Source of the DNA: Rugalucina vietnamica
Lineage: Eukaryota > Mollusca > Bivalvia > Lucinida > Lucinidae
DNA: 64,000 nt
NCBI GenBank assembly: GCA_964017185.1
Contig: OZ024878.1
Coordinates: 1,890,501 to 1,954,500, forward strand
Direction of reading: 5' to 3'
The notes under the pieces are model-generated. The model was not told where the DNA came from, made no database searches, and saw nothing but the letters and a program-made list of their open reading frames with translations. Made by a program: the position numbers and the translations under genes. Positions 14,001-23,790 of the stretch are shown piece by piece. The stretch's first letter is position 1, and the number at the start of each line of letters is the position of its first letter.

Positions 14001-17000
14001 ATCGGGCATTGATAATAACCATGCTGGATAGACACATGCCTACCTGTCAACCTCCCTAATATACCATATTGAAACGTACTGGCGTGGAGATGTGCCGGTA
14101 GGAGGGCAGGTCGGCAGGTCGGCAGGTCGGCACCTATTTAAGTATATGACTATGCATATAAATATATATTTATATTTAGATCTGTCTTAGTGCCGACCTG
14201 CCGACCTACCGGCACTGGTCAGAAGTCAACGCCATCTTTTGGTAGTGGCCCTGTCATTAGACGACGGCTGGGGGGCAAGCCCCCCAGACCCCCCGCAACA
14301 GAATAGATACTCCATATCGGGCATTGATAATGACCCTGCTGGATATACACATGCCTGCCTACCTGTCGACCTCCCGAATATATTATATTGCAATGTATTG
14401 GCATGGGGACGTGCCGGTAGGAGGGCAGGTCGGAAGGTCGGCAGGTCGGCAGGTCGGCACCAATTAGACCGTCGTCTAATGACAGGGCCACTACCAAAAG
14501 ATGGCGTTGACTTCCGACCAGTGCCGGTATGCCGGTAGGTCAGCAGGTCGGCAGGTCGGCACCTATTTAAGTATATGGCTATGCATATAAATATATATTT
14601 ATATTTAGATCTGTCTTAGTGCCGACCTGCCGACCTACCGGCACTGGTCGGAAGTCAACGCCATCTTTTGGTAGTGGCCCTGTCATTAGACGACGCCTGG
14701 GGGGCAAGACCCCCAGACCCCCCGCAACAGAATAGATACTCCATATCGGGCATTGATAATAACCCTGCTGGATATACACATGCCTGCCTACCTGTCGACC
14801 TCCCGAATATATTATATTGCAATGTATTGGCATGGGGACGTGCCGGTAGGAGGGCAGGTCGGAAGGTCGGCGGGTCGGCAGGTCGGCACCAATTTAAGTA
14901 TATGGCTATGCATATAAATATATATCTATATTTAGATCTGTCTTATTAGTGCCGACCTGCCGACCTGCCGGCACCTTGGGGGGGGGGGGGGGGCAAGACG
15001 GCAGTTCGGAACAAATATGGGCCTACATATACATTACAAAGTAATGTGGTGTGGTGTCGGTGTTTTTGTGGGGAGGGTCCCCAATACTGTACTTGAGCCG
15101 TTTTTTTTTTTTTTCAAGTTTTGATCTTATAAAAGGAAGTGAATTCAAGAATGCCATTTTTGAAAATTAAAACTGTCATAAAATGAACCCATATGCTAGA
15201 ACGTAACATCTCCTGTGTCCAAACTATGGAATGATTCTGTTTTATTGAAGTTTCGGTAGATTCTCAAAATCTGTGGTATTTTTTCCAAAAAATTGAACAT
15301 TTGGAAATCAGTCTTGGTCGTTCCATCAGGTGGAATTGTCGGTATTACACCGTTTTTTTGTTGCTGGTATTCGGCCGCATACTTCCGCATTGAAATTGGG
15401 TTGCTATGCAAGGTTGAATGGGTTTAAAATCAAATTTTAATGATTTTGTTATTTTTCACCCAAAAATCAACCAGAAATGCTAAATTGAGTTCAGTTTTCG
15501 CTGAACGATTCTCGGGCGAGGGGCAAGCTGACTTCGCTATAAACAAAGCGCACAAGGTGTCCCTGAAAGGTAGAAATAACCTGTATATCAGTTGCGTTTT
15601 TAATGGTTTTAAGTATATATCTCCATAATATTCAAACATCTTCTCCTCCGAAACCACTTGGCCAATCAAAGCCAAATTTTATGTGAAGCATCTATAGGAA
15701 GGGGTTACAAGGTCAGTATAGGTTGCCAATGCATTTGAATGGGGAAAACTTTTAAAATGTCATTTAAAGTGAAAGCCTTGCAGGAAATGCGCAGTAGGAC
15801 TGAATATTAATGATTCTGAAAAAAAAATGGTCCCCAGGAGCTCATATGTCCCCCACCCCGGGGCGGTATACATGTATATTTCCATAATATTCAAACATCT
15901 TCTCCTCTGAAACCACTTGGCCAATCAAAGCCAAATTTTATGTGAATCATCTATAGGATTGGTTAACCAATGTGTATTTAAATAATCCAGGTCATATGAC
16001 CAAGATGGCCACCTAAAAACCCTTCAACAATCTTGTTCTGCGGAACCTGTGGATCGAGTTCAAAGAAACTTGGCATGAAGCATTGATCGCTAAAGTACTA
16101 CAATGTATATATAGATCATGATCCTGTGGTGACCTTGACAAATTTTAAGGCAAGGTCAACATAGGTCACATATTGCAGAAAGCTGATAAAATGTCATTGA
16201 AGGGAAAAACTTCAGGAAATGGGCAAATGGACAGAATATCTATGATTTTGAAAAAGAAATTGACCCCAGGGGTTATTCTGACCCTGCCCTGGGGCTAAAT
16301 ACATGTAATTCATGACAATTATAGTCAAACAAATTTATTGGTATATATCTCAGATCTCGGGTGAGTGTTTACAGGACCATTGGTCCTCTGGTATTAATAT
16401 ATATCATACTATTAATCTTCAGGATGGTATGTGTTGTCTCAGTAAGCCAGATGACAGATCAGAACTTGAGAAAATACGAAACAAATGGATGACACCTAAA
16501 GAACTCATTAAGGTATGACAATTTGTTTCTTTCTGAAACACTTTTAACAAATAAGTAAGAAGGATTGTAGACCTAGGCCAAGTTGTTCAAAATTAACAAC
16601 ATTGTTTGTTAACGATTCGTTAAAATTTCAAACATGAATATTTGTGATTCAAAGGATTCTCACATTTTATCAACAAAAATTTGCCTATGTAGTAGGCATT
16701 TACTTAACAAGTTGAGGTCTTAAGGATGATGTTAAGCTAATGAAAGATTGAACTACATTAATCATTATAAAAGTCAGATAAGACATGAGAAATATCGTAG
16801 AATCTGCTAGAGTTCGATGCTGTCATGGTTGTCATAGTTCTTCCCTAAACATTCTGAAAAGTTTCATAATTTAATGGCTTGTATAAGATTTCAAGAATGG
16901 GCCAGATTGTAAACCAAAAATTGCGGCCCCTGTGGCCGAGTGCTTAAGAGCGCTGATCTTTCATTACAGCACTTAACCATTCGATCATCTCACTGCTATG

Positions 17001-20000
17001 CCTGGTGTGGATTCGAGCCCCACAGGGGGCACATTTGAGACAAACTAAGTTTTGCCAGCGGATGTGCTAGGTGGTTTTTCTCGGGGTTCTCTCGTTTTCG
17101 CCCCACCTACTGATTGGTTCGTCTGATATGAGCTGAAATAATCTTGAAAAAGACACTAAGATGAAATTAAAAAATGAAAATAAAAAATGACTGTATCTAC
17201 TCTACATGATGGATATCCAATATTTTTTCAGACCCTCAGAAGATCAGGGCTGAATATATTCCCTGCTGAGGACTCACAGAAATATGTCAGTGTTCAAAAT
17301 AAGGTAGGAAAAAAACATTTTGTATAATTTTGTTAGGAATCAAAATGTTCATTGAATTTTATGAGTTTGTCGCTTGAAAGCAAAGTGATAATTTATTAAG
17401 AAGATTGGCCACACTAATATTCTTTCATGGCCTTATAATTACATTTAGTTGCACCAACCCAGAGTGATTTATACTGGTGATTTATTTTGTAACCTGGAAT
17501 GTCAATTTTATGTCTATATTCAGCATCCATGTGTTGTTAGGAGCTGATGGATATGGTTTCGTGACTTGTAACATTTTAATACTCCAAGTAGAATGCCGAC
17601 ACTCAAGACAGAGAAAGTTCTGTTCCTTGGTGTAATATTTACTGTCAGCTTGTAAAACTTATATTTTCTGTCTATATTCAGCATCCAGTGATTGAAACAT
17701 GGTGTTACGAGCAGATGGCTATGGTTTCCTCAGCTGTAGCATTCTCATACTCAAAGTGGAACGCTGACACTCAAGACAGAGAGAAAGTTTTGTTCCAGTC
17801 TTGTGAAACATTAGAAGATGAGCCACTGCCCGAGGTATGACTTCTATTTGTTCATTTCTTTGCATCAGTTTTCGGGACAGAACTGCCGGTGATGTTACAT
17901 GCATTTCTTTGTTTCTTTCTTGTAATTGAGCATGAAATTATTTTACCATGCATGTTTATGCTAAAATCCTATTTTGTTTTGTTATCTTGACATTTATTAG
18001 CAGGTTAAATAAGTTGGTTGACTCAAACATGAAATACGCAGATTGAGCAGCAAGCATAAAATCCTGACATCACGAAAACATGTCTGTGTAATCGATACCC
18101 CCTTGAATCCCACTTTCATATAGCAAAACTGGGGTATGCAGGGATATCCCTATTTTTCTTTTTTTTTGTTCCAAAACATTGATTGCGAGTTCTCGTTAGA
18201 ACCACCTCGGCGAGGTTGTTCTAACGTGTACCCACAATCTATGTTGTGAGCAAAAATAAGAAAAATATTTAAATTTTTCAGCTGAAAATTTTCATTTTTT
18301 AAATCACAAAAAATCTCTGTTTATTGCATGGGCAAGTTTTCGTAATGTCAGGAATTACTTATCTTGGATTTCAATGTATACCTAAACTTAGATGTCAAAA
18401 ACACTAAACTTAGATGTCAAAAACACTAAACTTAGATGTCAAAAACACTAAACTTAGATGTCAAAAACACTAAACTTAGATGTCAAAAACACTAAACTTA
18501 GATGTCAAAAACACTAAACTTAGATGTCAAAAACACTAAACTTAGATGTCAAAAAACTAAACTTAGATGTCAAAAAACTAAACTTAGATGTCAAAAACAC
18601 TAAACTTAGATGTCAAAAAACTAAACTTAGATGTCAAAAAACTAAACTTAGATGTCAAAAAACTAAACTTAGATGTCAAAAACACTAAACTTAGATGTCA
18701 AAAACACTAAACTTAGATGTCAAAAACACTAAACTTAGATGTCAAAAAACTAAACTTAGATGTCAAAAAACTAAACTTAGATGTCAAAAACACTAAACTT
18801 AGATGTCAAAAACACTAAACTTAGATGTCAAAAAACTAAACTTAGATGTCAAAAAACTAAACTTAGATGTCAAAAACACTAAACTTAGATGTCAAAAAAC
18901 TAAACTTAGATGTCAAAAACACTAAACTTAGATGTCAAAAAACTAAACTTAGATGTCAAAAACACTAAACTTAGATGTCAAAAACACTAAACTTAGATGT
19001 CAAAAACACTAAACTTAGATGTCAAAAACACTAAACTTAGGTGTCAAAAAACTAAACTTAGATGTCAAAAACACTAAACTTAGATGTCAAAAACACTAAA
19101 CTTAGATGTCAAAAACACTAAACTTAGATGTCAAAAACACTAAACTTAGATGTCAAAAACACTAAACTTAGATGTCAAAAACACTAAACTTAGATGTCAA
19201 AAACACTAAACTTAGATGTCAAAAACACTAAACTTAGATGTCAAAAACACTAAACTTAGATGTCAAAAACACTAAACTTAGATGTCAAAAACACTAAACT
19301 TAGATGTCAAAAAACTAAACTTAGATGTCAAAAACACTAAACTTAGATGTCAAAAACACTAAACTTAGATGTCAAAAACACTAAACTTAGATGTCAAAAA
19401 CACTAAACTTAGATGTCAAAAACACTAAACTTAGATGTCAAAAAAACTAAACTTAGATGTCAAAAAACTAAACTTAGATGTCAAAAACACTAAACTTAGA
19501 TGTCAAAAACACTAAACTTAGATGTCAAAAACACTAAACTTAGATGTCAAAAAACTAAACTTAGATGTCAAAACACTAAACTTAGATGTCAAAAACACTA
19601 AACTTAGATGTCAAAAACACTAAACTTAGATGTCAAAAACACTAAACTTAGATGTCAAAAAACTAAACTTAGATGTCAAAAACACTAAACTTAGATGTCA
19701 AAAACACTAAACTTAGATGTCAAAAAACTAAACTTAGATGTCAAAAAACTAAACTTAGATGTCAAAAACACTAAACTTAGATGTCAAAAACACTAAACTT
19801 AGATGTCAAAAACACTAAACTTAGATGTCAAAAACACTAAACTTAGATGTCAAAAACACTAAACTTAGATGTCAAAAACACTAAACTTAGATGTCAAAAA
19901 CACTAAACTTAGATGTCAAAAACACTAAACTTAGATGTCAAAAAAACTAAACTTAGATGTCAAAAACACTAAACTTAGATGTCAAAAACACTAAACTTAG

Positions 20001-21154
20001 ATGTCAAAAACACTAAACTTAGATGTCAAAAAACTAAACTTAGATGTCAAAAAACTAAACTTAGATGTCAAAAACACTTAACTTAGATGTCAAAAACACT
20101 AAACTTAGATGTCAAAAACACTAAACTTAGATGTCAAAAACACTAAACTTAGATGTCAAAAACACTAAACTTAGATGTCAAAAAAACTAAACTTAGATGT
20201 CAAAAAACTAAACTTAGATGTCAAAAACACTAAACTTAGATGTCAAAAACACTAAACTTAGATGTCAAAAACACTAAACTTAGATGTCAAAAACACTAAA
20301 CTTAGATGTCAAAAACACTAAACTTAGATGTCAAAAACACTAAACTTAGATGTCAAAAACACTAAACTTAGATGTCAAAAACACTAAACTTAGATGTCAA
20401 AAACACTAAACTTAGATGTCAAAAACACTAAACTTAGATGTCAAAAACACTAAACTTAGATGTCAAAAACACTAAACTTAGATGTCAAAAACACTAAACT
20501 TAGATGTCAAAAACACTAATACAGTGATATTTTGTAGGAGGATTGGTCCCTGTTCCTGATGACCAAGAGACGCTGTATGAAGCTCAAGATGACTGAATTT
20601 GATGAGATATACAGTGAAGAATATGCTGAAGGAACACATGTATGTATACATCTACCTCATAATAGATAAACCTCATTATAGCACACTTCATTAGAAATTC
20701 TTTAGAATGGAGTTTTCAATATAATATGGGTAGGTGTCAACTGGGACTTAAAACAACAAATCAAACTAAATTCTGATTGGTGTATATTTTCCAAGTTCTA
20801 AGAAATTGTCCATAAACTGACATTAAGACCAAGTGCCAAAATGTTGATGTCAGGGAAATTTGAAATTCTGCTAAGGAATTGTCAGGGAGTTTGTTTCTGC
20901 TTGAGTGTGGCAACCCTGCAGCAAAAGAAAGAATTACAATTTATTGTTCATTTTATATATATTTCAATCCATTTATATTTTAATTGATTTATATTTCATT
21001 TTATTTATATTTGCAGTTCAAGTCCAACATGAACCATCTTATCAAGGACATTGTATCAGACGAGGCTAGAGAAAGAATCAACAACACTAGTAACCAATAT
21101 ATAGACTGTGTAACACAGCTACTCTCAGCTACTAAAGTCCTGTCTTATGCATAA
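2843..21154 (+). CDS. DNAI7: DNAI7 (CASC1/CFAP94) axonemal dynein-associated protein, 3' half, nine exons
   Basis: Exons: 2843-2986, 4253-4412, 5092-5198, 6585-6751, 16423-16512, 17232-17303, 17682-17834, 20538-20639, 21017-21154 (TAA). All have AG/GT borders and every junction keeps phase (2 nt carried into the first, then 1, 2, 1, then 0 throughout), giving about 376 residues. Recognisable CASC1 blocks are VVDLRGNHLTGDVFHFNLL with LPPQPKTV, LFVDEPQIARWD, ALFQDAHINMPFQSWEIRP, KWMTPKELI, SGLNIFP, MVSSAVAFSYSKWN and the C-terminal LLSATKVLSYA. The family is about 700 residues long and acts in motile cilia, in axonemal dynein assembly or function. The N-terminal coiled-coil half was not found in bases 1-2842. 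The 9.7-kb intron 6752-16422 is almost wholly transposon-derived. Exons two, three, four and seven have decayed neighbours in the adjoining introns. Identity is from recalled family sequence, not a search. Confidence 0.9.
3098..3370. mobile_element. MITE family D copy 1
   Basis: Ends resemble AAAACATGCCCATG and its inverse. The centre is the palindrome AGAACCGCCTCGGCGAGGCG followed by GTTCT, flanked by inverted copies of CAAAACATAGATTGTGG. Confidence 0.8.
3461..4235 (+). pseudogene. Five decayed tandem copies of DNAI7 exon 4253-4412
   Basis: Upstream of the working exon lie five copies of its acceptor plus about the first 100 coding bases, beginning near 3478, 3633, 3782, 3934 and 4088, a spacing of about 150-165 bp. 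Each keeps a 'tttgttt..cag' acceptor and a recognisable DPPELEYMTY..DSV..LLNK coding core. Copies 1, 3 and 4 carry frame changes or early stops. Copy 5 stays open until a TAA near 4190. Copy 2 is open through its exon-like part. None has the working donor after VTM, so they look like relics of internal tandem duplication and would act as decoy acceptors if used. Confidence 0.85.
4788..4867. repeat. (GAT)n microsatellite 1
   Basis: About 26 uninterrupted ATG/GAT triplets between relic exon fragments in a DNAI7 intron. It is open in several frames only because of the triplet repeat. Confidence 0.97.
5009..5062. repeat. (GAT)n microsatellite 2
   Basis: About 18 GAT triplets directly after a relic exon reading ..WDYNNN, 30 bp before the working acceptor at 5091. 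Confidence 0.97.
5440..6240. repeat. Old interspersed repeat shared with 8150-8600
   Basis: Words such as gagcagctatt, cccaa..aggt and cctcagattctgcag / ccttcagcttctgcag recur in the same order near 5500-5720 and 8185-8580. A 121-codon frame on the - strand (6199-5834) has no recognisable domain, and the + strand is also open for about 90 codons, so I do not call it a gene. Confidence 0.4.
6407..6560 (+). pseudogene. Duplicate of DNAI7 exon 6585-6751 (5' part)
   Basis: This segment repeats the acceptor and about 125 bp of the exon just downstream (YFGTMALFQDAHINMPFQS..EIRPHKTNA). It has one A fewer at the exon start, which shifts the frame relative to the previous exon, an extra codon in QSRGE, and diverges after LLTI with no matching donor. 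It looks like a recent tandem duplication that is not usable as it stands. Confidence 0.85.
6784..7018. mobile_element. MITE family C copy 2
   Basis: Near-complete: TGAGCCGCCTCATG start, perfect centre GCTTCGCAGTAACTGCGAAG, and a decayed inverse end at cacgcacagtttcata. Confidence 0.85.
7045..8090. mobile_element. Tc1/mariner-like non-autonomous element
   Basis: A perfect 27-bp terminal inverted repeat (7045-7071 and 8064-8090), starting CACTGAAAAAAAGTTATAAG, is flanked by TA on both sides (7043-7044, 8091-8092). The 1.05-kb interior has only short frames and no recognisable transposase. TA duplication and size fit a mariner-type MITE. Confidence 0.8.
8612..8806. mobile_element. MITE family C copy 3, end cut by HINE-E
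   Basis: Family C from gcatcatgagaaaacc to cacgacacggct. The closing part of its TIR is replaced by the start of the HINE-E element at 8810. Confidence 0.75.
8810..9310 (+). mobile_element. HINE-E copy 1, 3' truncated
   Basis: 5' end AGCTCACCGGAGC, then the family core (gccaaattttatatgaagca, gatggccgccatgc). It lacks the 3' subterminal box, the hairpin and CTGG. Confidence 0.75.
9311..9637. other. Intron sequence, nothing recognised
   Basis: AT-rich DNA ending in an oligo-T run that is the insertion site of the next element. Confidence 0.4.
9638..11572 (+). mobile_element. HINE-F copy 1 (151-bp tandem core)
   Basis: 5' box ATAGCCCCGCTT (9638-9649), a core of about twelve 151-bp units, inverse box AAGCGGGGCTAT (11537-11548), a six-pair hairpin GTCAGATCCTCTGAC (11550-11564), then AATTCTAG and a host TT. 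The box-core-box-hairpin-CTRR order fits a non-autonomous Helentron (HINE). Frames along the core on the - strand are repeat artefacts. Confidence 0.8.
11575..13027 (+). mobile_element. HINE-F copy 2, directly abutting copy 1
   Basis: The same 5' box starts two bases after copy 1 ends. The core has about nine 151-bp units, one with an internal deletion near 12245-12275. It closes with the inverse box, a near-identical hairpin and CTAG (13024-13027). Confidence 0.8.
13038..15099. mobile_element. 2.06-kb fold-back element rich in GGTCGGCA repeats
   Basis: Ends are inverted copies of GGCTCAAGTACAGTATTGGG continuing into GACCC. Both sides carry GTTTTTTT (13030-13037, 15100-15107), a candidate 8-bp target duplication. 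The interior has runs of GGTCGGCA octamers, two near-identical roughly 430-bp direct repeats (about 14095-14540 and 14540-14900), and internal inverted blocks around gtcaacgccatcttttggta. No coding frame looks real. Confidence 0.75.
15120..15600. other. Intron sequence, nothing recognised
   Basis: Between the fold-back element and a truncated HINE-E. Short frames on both strands have no recognisable domain. Confidence 0.4.
15605..16391 (+). mobile_element. HINE-E copy 2, 5' truncated, beside a splice acceptor
   Basis: One and a half core units, then the decayed 3' box CTCGGGTGAG, hairpin AGGACCATTGGTCCT and CTGG at 16388-16391. It ends 31 bp before the DNAI7 exon at 16423, so the branch-point and acceptor region directly abuts the element. 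Confidence 0.85.
16573..16755. mobile_element. MITE family B copy 3, decayed
   Basis: Retains ggccaagttgttcaaaatta and caaaggattctcacatttt; the second hairpin arm is largely lost. Confidence 0.6.
16926..17190 (+). mobile_element. tRNA-derived SINE
   Basis: The head, 16926-17030, pairs GCCCCTGTGG with CCACAGGGGGC, with an A-box-like TGGCCGAGTGCTTAAGAGC and a B-box-like GGATTCGAGCC, as in Leu/Ser tRNAs with a long variable part. A body of about 160 bp and an A-rich tail follow. It lies in a DNAI7 intron. The tRNA-like fold is interrupted, so a working tRNA is unlikely. Confidence 0.75.
17510..17645 (+). pseudogene. Decayed copy of DNAI7 exon 17682-17834
   Basis: The stretch starting 'tctatattcagcatcca' matches the acceptor and body of the working exon 160-170 bp downstream, including gctgatggatatggttt and acactcaagacagagaaagt. 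Small indels and an early stop break the frame. Confidence 0.85.
18072..18350. mobile_element. MITE family D copy 2
   Basis: Starts cgaaaacatgtctgtgtaat and ends gcatgggcaagttttcgt, with the CTCGGCGAG centre and inverted acccacaatctatgtt arms. Confidence 0.8.
18382..20519. repeat. 2.1-kb minisatellite, 21/22-bp unit
   Basis: About 100 head-to-tail copies of CTAAACTTAGATGTCAAAAA ending in CA (22 bp) or A (21 bp), with very few point changes. The array ends 18 bp before the DNAI7 exon at 20538. The array is stop-rich in every frame. Confidence 0.98.
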
Positions 21155-21207
21155 AAACTTGTACCAAGTGCTTTGAACATGAAAAATACTGTATGTTAGG
21201 ATGCAAA

Positions 21208-21375
21208 ATACGAGCCCCCTCGTGAAAAAACAGTGGCTTTGCATTTGTGAAAACAAAGCTGTAGATCAGCTGTGCAGTAAGGGGCTACATGGATAGATCA
21301 ATCACTCTTATTTTTAAATCCAAAATATCTTATTCTGTGACTGCACAGATCAATTTGTGTCAGAACAGGTCAAAA
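21208..21375. mobile_element. MITE family C copy 4, decayed
   Basis: Starts gagccccctcgtgaaaa; one central arm (gatcagctgtgcag) is followed by loss of most of the other. Confidence 0.6.
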
Positions 21376-21539
21376 ACCCTGAAGAGCAGTTTTCTGATGA
21401 TGGGGCTGATATATTTGCTGTTAACACTGAAATTCATGCTGAAAGTTCCTGTCACTGGGTGTTGTCTTCAAATACTACAAAAACATGTATAAATTATTTC
21501 ATTTGTGTACAATCCAAGATTGTCACCATCATACCCATG

Positions 21540-21783
21540 AGATGAGAAAGGTCAAGGAAAAACCGGAACTTAGCATATGCAAAAACAAAGGTGCAGATCA
21601 GCTGTGCTGTAACTGCACAGCTGATCGCTGCCTGTGTTTTCACTACTCAAATAGTACAGTCTGATTTCTTCTTCAATCCATAATTTCTTCTGGCCATTTT
21701 GTGTGAGTTTACAAGCCATTTTATGTCAGACCTGGTCTGAAAGAGAAGACTAATTTGGACTTTTTTCTCATGTTGTGGTTCAT
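21540..21783. mobile_element. MITE family C copy 5
   Basis: Central palindrome GCTGTGCTGTAACTGCACAGC with aaacaaaggtgcagatca arms; the left end is decayed. Confidence 0.75.
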
Positions 21784-21797
21784 AATATTATTATGAT

Positions 21798-22037
21798 ATG
21801 AGCCTGTGCTTGAGAAAACCAACAATTTGGGTTCCGACCAGGACAGAAACAAACCAACCTGTACAGTCATAGAAGCAAGCTAGAAGCTTGAAATTTTTGA
21901 TTCAGAAAGTAGAGGAATTGTACTATCCGTGTAGCGAAAACAAAGGCGCTGATCAGCTTCGAGGTTACCGCGAAGCTGATCTGCGCCTTTATTTGCGCCT
22001 ATGCAGATTGTTGGTTTTCCCATGCACAGGCTCATAT
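21798..22037. mobile_element. MITE family C copy 6
   Basis: Complete copy in reverse orientation: tatgagcctgtgcttgag to gcacaggctcatat, centre GCTTCGAGGTTACCGCGAAG. Confidence 0.85.
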
Positions 22038-22087
22038 GTCTGTACTGAATGGGCAGACATGTCTGCATGAAATGACTAGAATTCTAG

Positions 22088-22247
22088 AAAAACTGTTGTC
22101 CGTTACATAAAACACTGGGTTTTACAATATGTAAAGGTTATTGCTGAAATGTGACAGAAGATTCAATTAAAACTGTAGTCCGTTACATAAAAATCTGGAT
22201 TTTACAATATACAAAGGATATTGCTGAAATGTGACAGAAGATTCAAT
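22088..22247. repeat. Two 80-bp tandem copies
   Basis: aaaactgttgtccgttacat..gacagaagattcaatt is followed directly by a copy with few changes. Function unknown. Confidence 0.85.
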
Positions 22248-22747
22248 TGGTGGACAAATGTTGCCTTTGCAGTTTGCCCAGCATGAGAACAATCATGTCT
22301 TAGACAGACATACTTTAAATATTATACCATAATATTTTTTTTTATTTTTTCTTCATTCCGTCCTGCAAAATATCCTGTGATACAACAGTATGTGAGCAAG
22401 ATCATGAGAAAACCTTGTTTCCAGGTTTCGACCCTGATCTGAAGCAAACTTGTCCTATGCCAGTAGGAAGTGGTCGAAGATTTAATACTTAGATTTCAAA
22501 AGAGATAGAAAAAAACTGTTTTGTTTGCCACTATACAAAATGTGGTTTGCTCATGAAATAGCCCATTTATTGTTTTGCTATTTACTTTTCACAAGTTAAA
22601 ATGCATTTATTGTCCAAAGAAATGCATGTAATAATATTATATGTTACTGTGTTGATATAAAAGAGATTTGATGTTTAAGATGTTGATGAAATGCATCATC
22701 ATAGTGTTGTGTTTATTTCCTATCCTTTTATTCATTTCACATAAAGA

Positions 22748-23022
22748 AAACATTACCATGTAATAAACAGATATTTCGTAAGTTGTAAAAATTGAAAATT
22801 TATGTCAGTAGAAAATTTTTGACACTTTTTTCTTATTTTTGCTCAAAACATAGATTGTGGATACACCTTAGAACCGCCTTGTCAAGGTGGTTCTAACGAG
22901 CACCCCCCAATCTATGTTTTGGAACAAAAATAAGAAAAATAGGTATGCCCCTGCATACCCCAGTTTTACTATGTAAAAGGGGGGAGGGGGGGTTTAATGA
23001 GGTATTCATTGTACAGACATGT
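22748..23022. mobile_element. MITE family D copy 3
   Basis: Inverted CAAAACATAGATTGTGG arms around AGAACCGCCTTGTCAAGGTG; ends decayed. Confidence 0.75.
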
Positions 23023-23339
23023 TTTCCTGATGTAATGTCCAGTTTTCAGTATGATACAAATAACACTCACAGTGGGTATATTCTAGCTCTACAAGTTGTT
23101 GATATCTTACATCATCAGGATAACATGTCCATGAAATAGATACCCCCTCATACCCTACTTATATGTTGTGAAACTTTGGTATCCTACATGTTCAGATAAC
23201 ATAATGAATAGAAAAGGGTCATTAAGGTTTGGATTATGCAGCATTTTAGCTGAATTGACCTGGGTACAAACAGCTGAGCTTGGATAAGCAAAGGTCTATC
23301 ATCCATCAGCCCACCATTTTAGATCAAAACCAAATTTGA

Positions 23340-23552
23340 ATGGAGTAAACAGTAAAAATATCATTTAAAGAGAGCATCATCACATGAAACGACTGAATGG
23401 ACAGTATATTTATGATTTTGAAAAATAAAATGACGCTGGGATTCATCTGCCCAAGCCCTGGGACTGTTCATGTATATGACCCATAATATCTACATGTTCA
23501 TTGGTTTATATATATCAGATTTCAGGTGAGCATTTACATACCCATTAGTCCT
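23340..23552 (+). mobile_element. HINE-E copy 3, decayed 3' fragment
   Basis: Has tttcaggtgagcatttaca and a damaged hairpin (cccattagtcctctg) after the family's gactgaatgg..tatttatgattttg block. Confidence 0.6.
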
Positions 23553-23627
23553 CTGATTTTTTCTGCATGGGAAATTTTTGGTCGCTGGTAATTCAGCTTC
23601 TATAACACACACACATGCACAAAAAAA

Positions 23628-23655
<28 letters not shown>

Positions 23656-23661
<6 letters not shown>

Positions 23662-23790
23662 AAATGCACAGTAACTGCACAGTTGATCAATGCCTTTGCT
23701 TTCCCTACTCGGTACAGTCTTTTTGTTAAATCCGAAATATCAAGCTTCTAGCCATTAATAATTTATACTGGACATTTTGTGGCCAACTTT
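23656..23790. mobile_element. MITE family C copy 7, partial
   Basis: Follows a 30-base A run; keeps atgcacagtaactgcacagt and gatcaatgcctttgc. Confidence 0.55.

Noticed and set aside
13717-14949. Gly/Arg-rich frames on both strands
   Set aside because: Created by GGTCGGCA arrays and inverted blocks of the fold-back element.
16926-17030. Functional tRNA gene
   Set aside because: Acceptor stem and boxes are tRNA-like but the middle is stretched and a SINE body follows.
18382-20519. CRISPR-like direct repeats
   Set aside because: Units are contiguous with no spacers, in an animal intron; this is a minisatellite.
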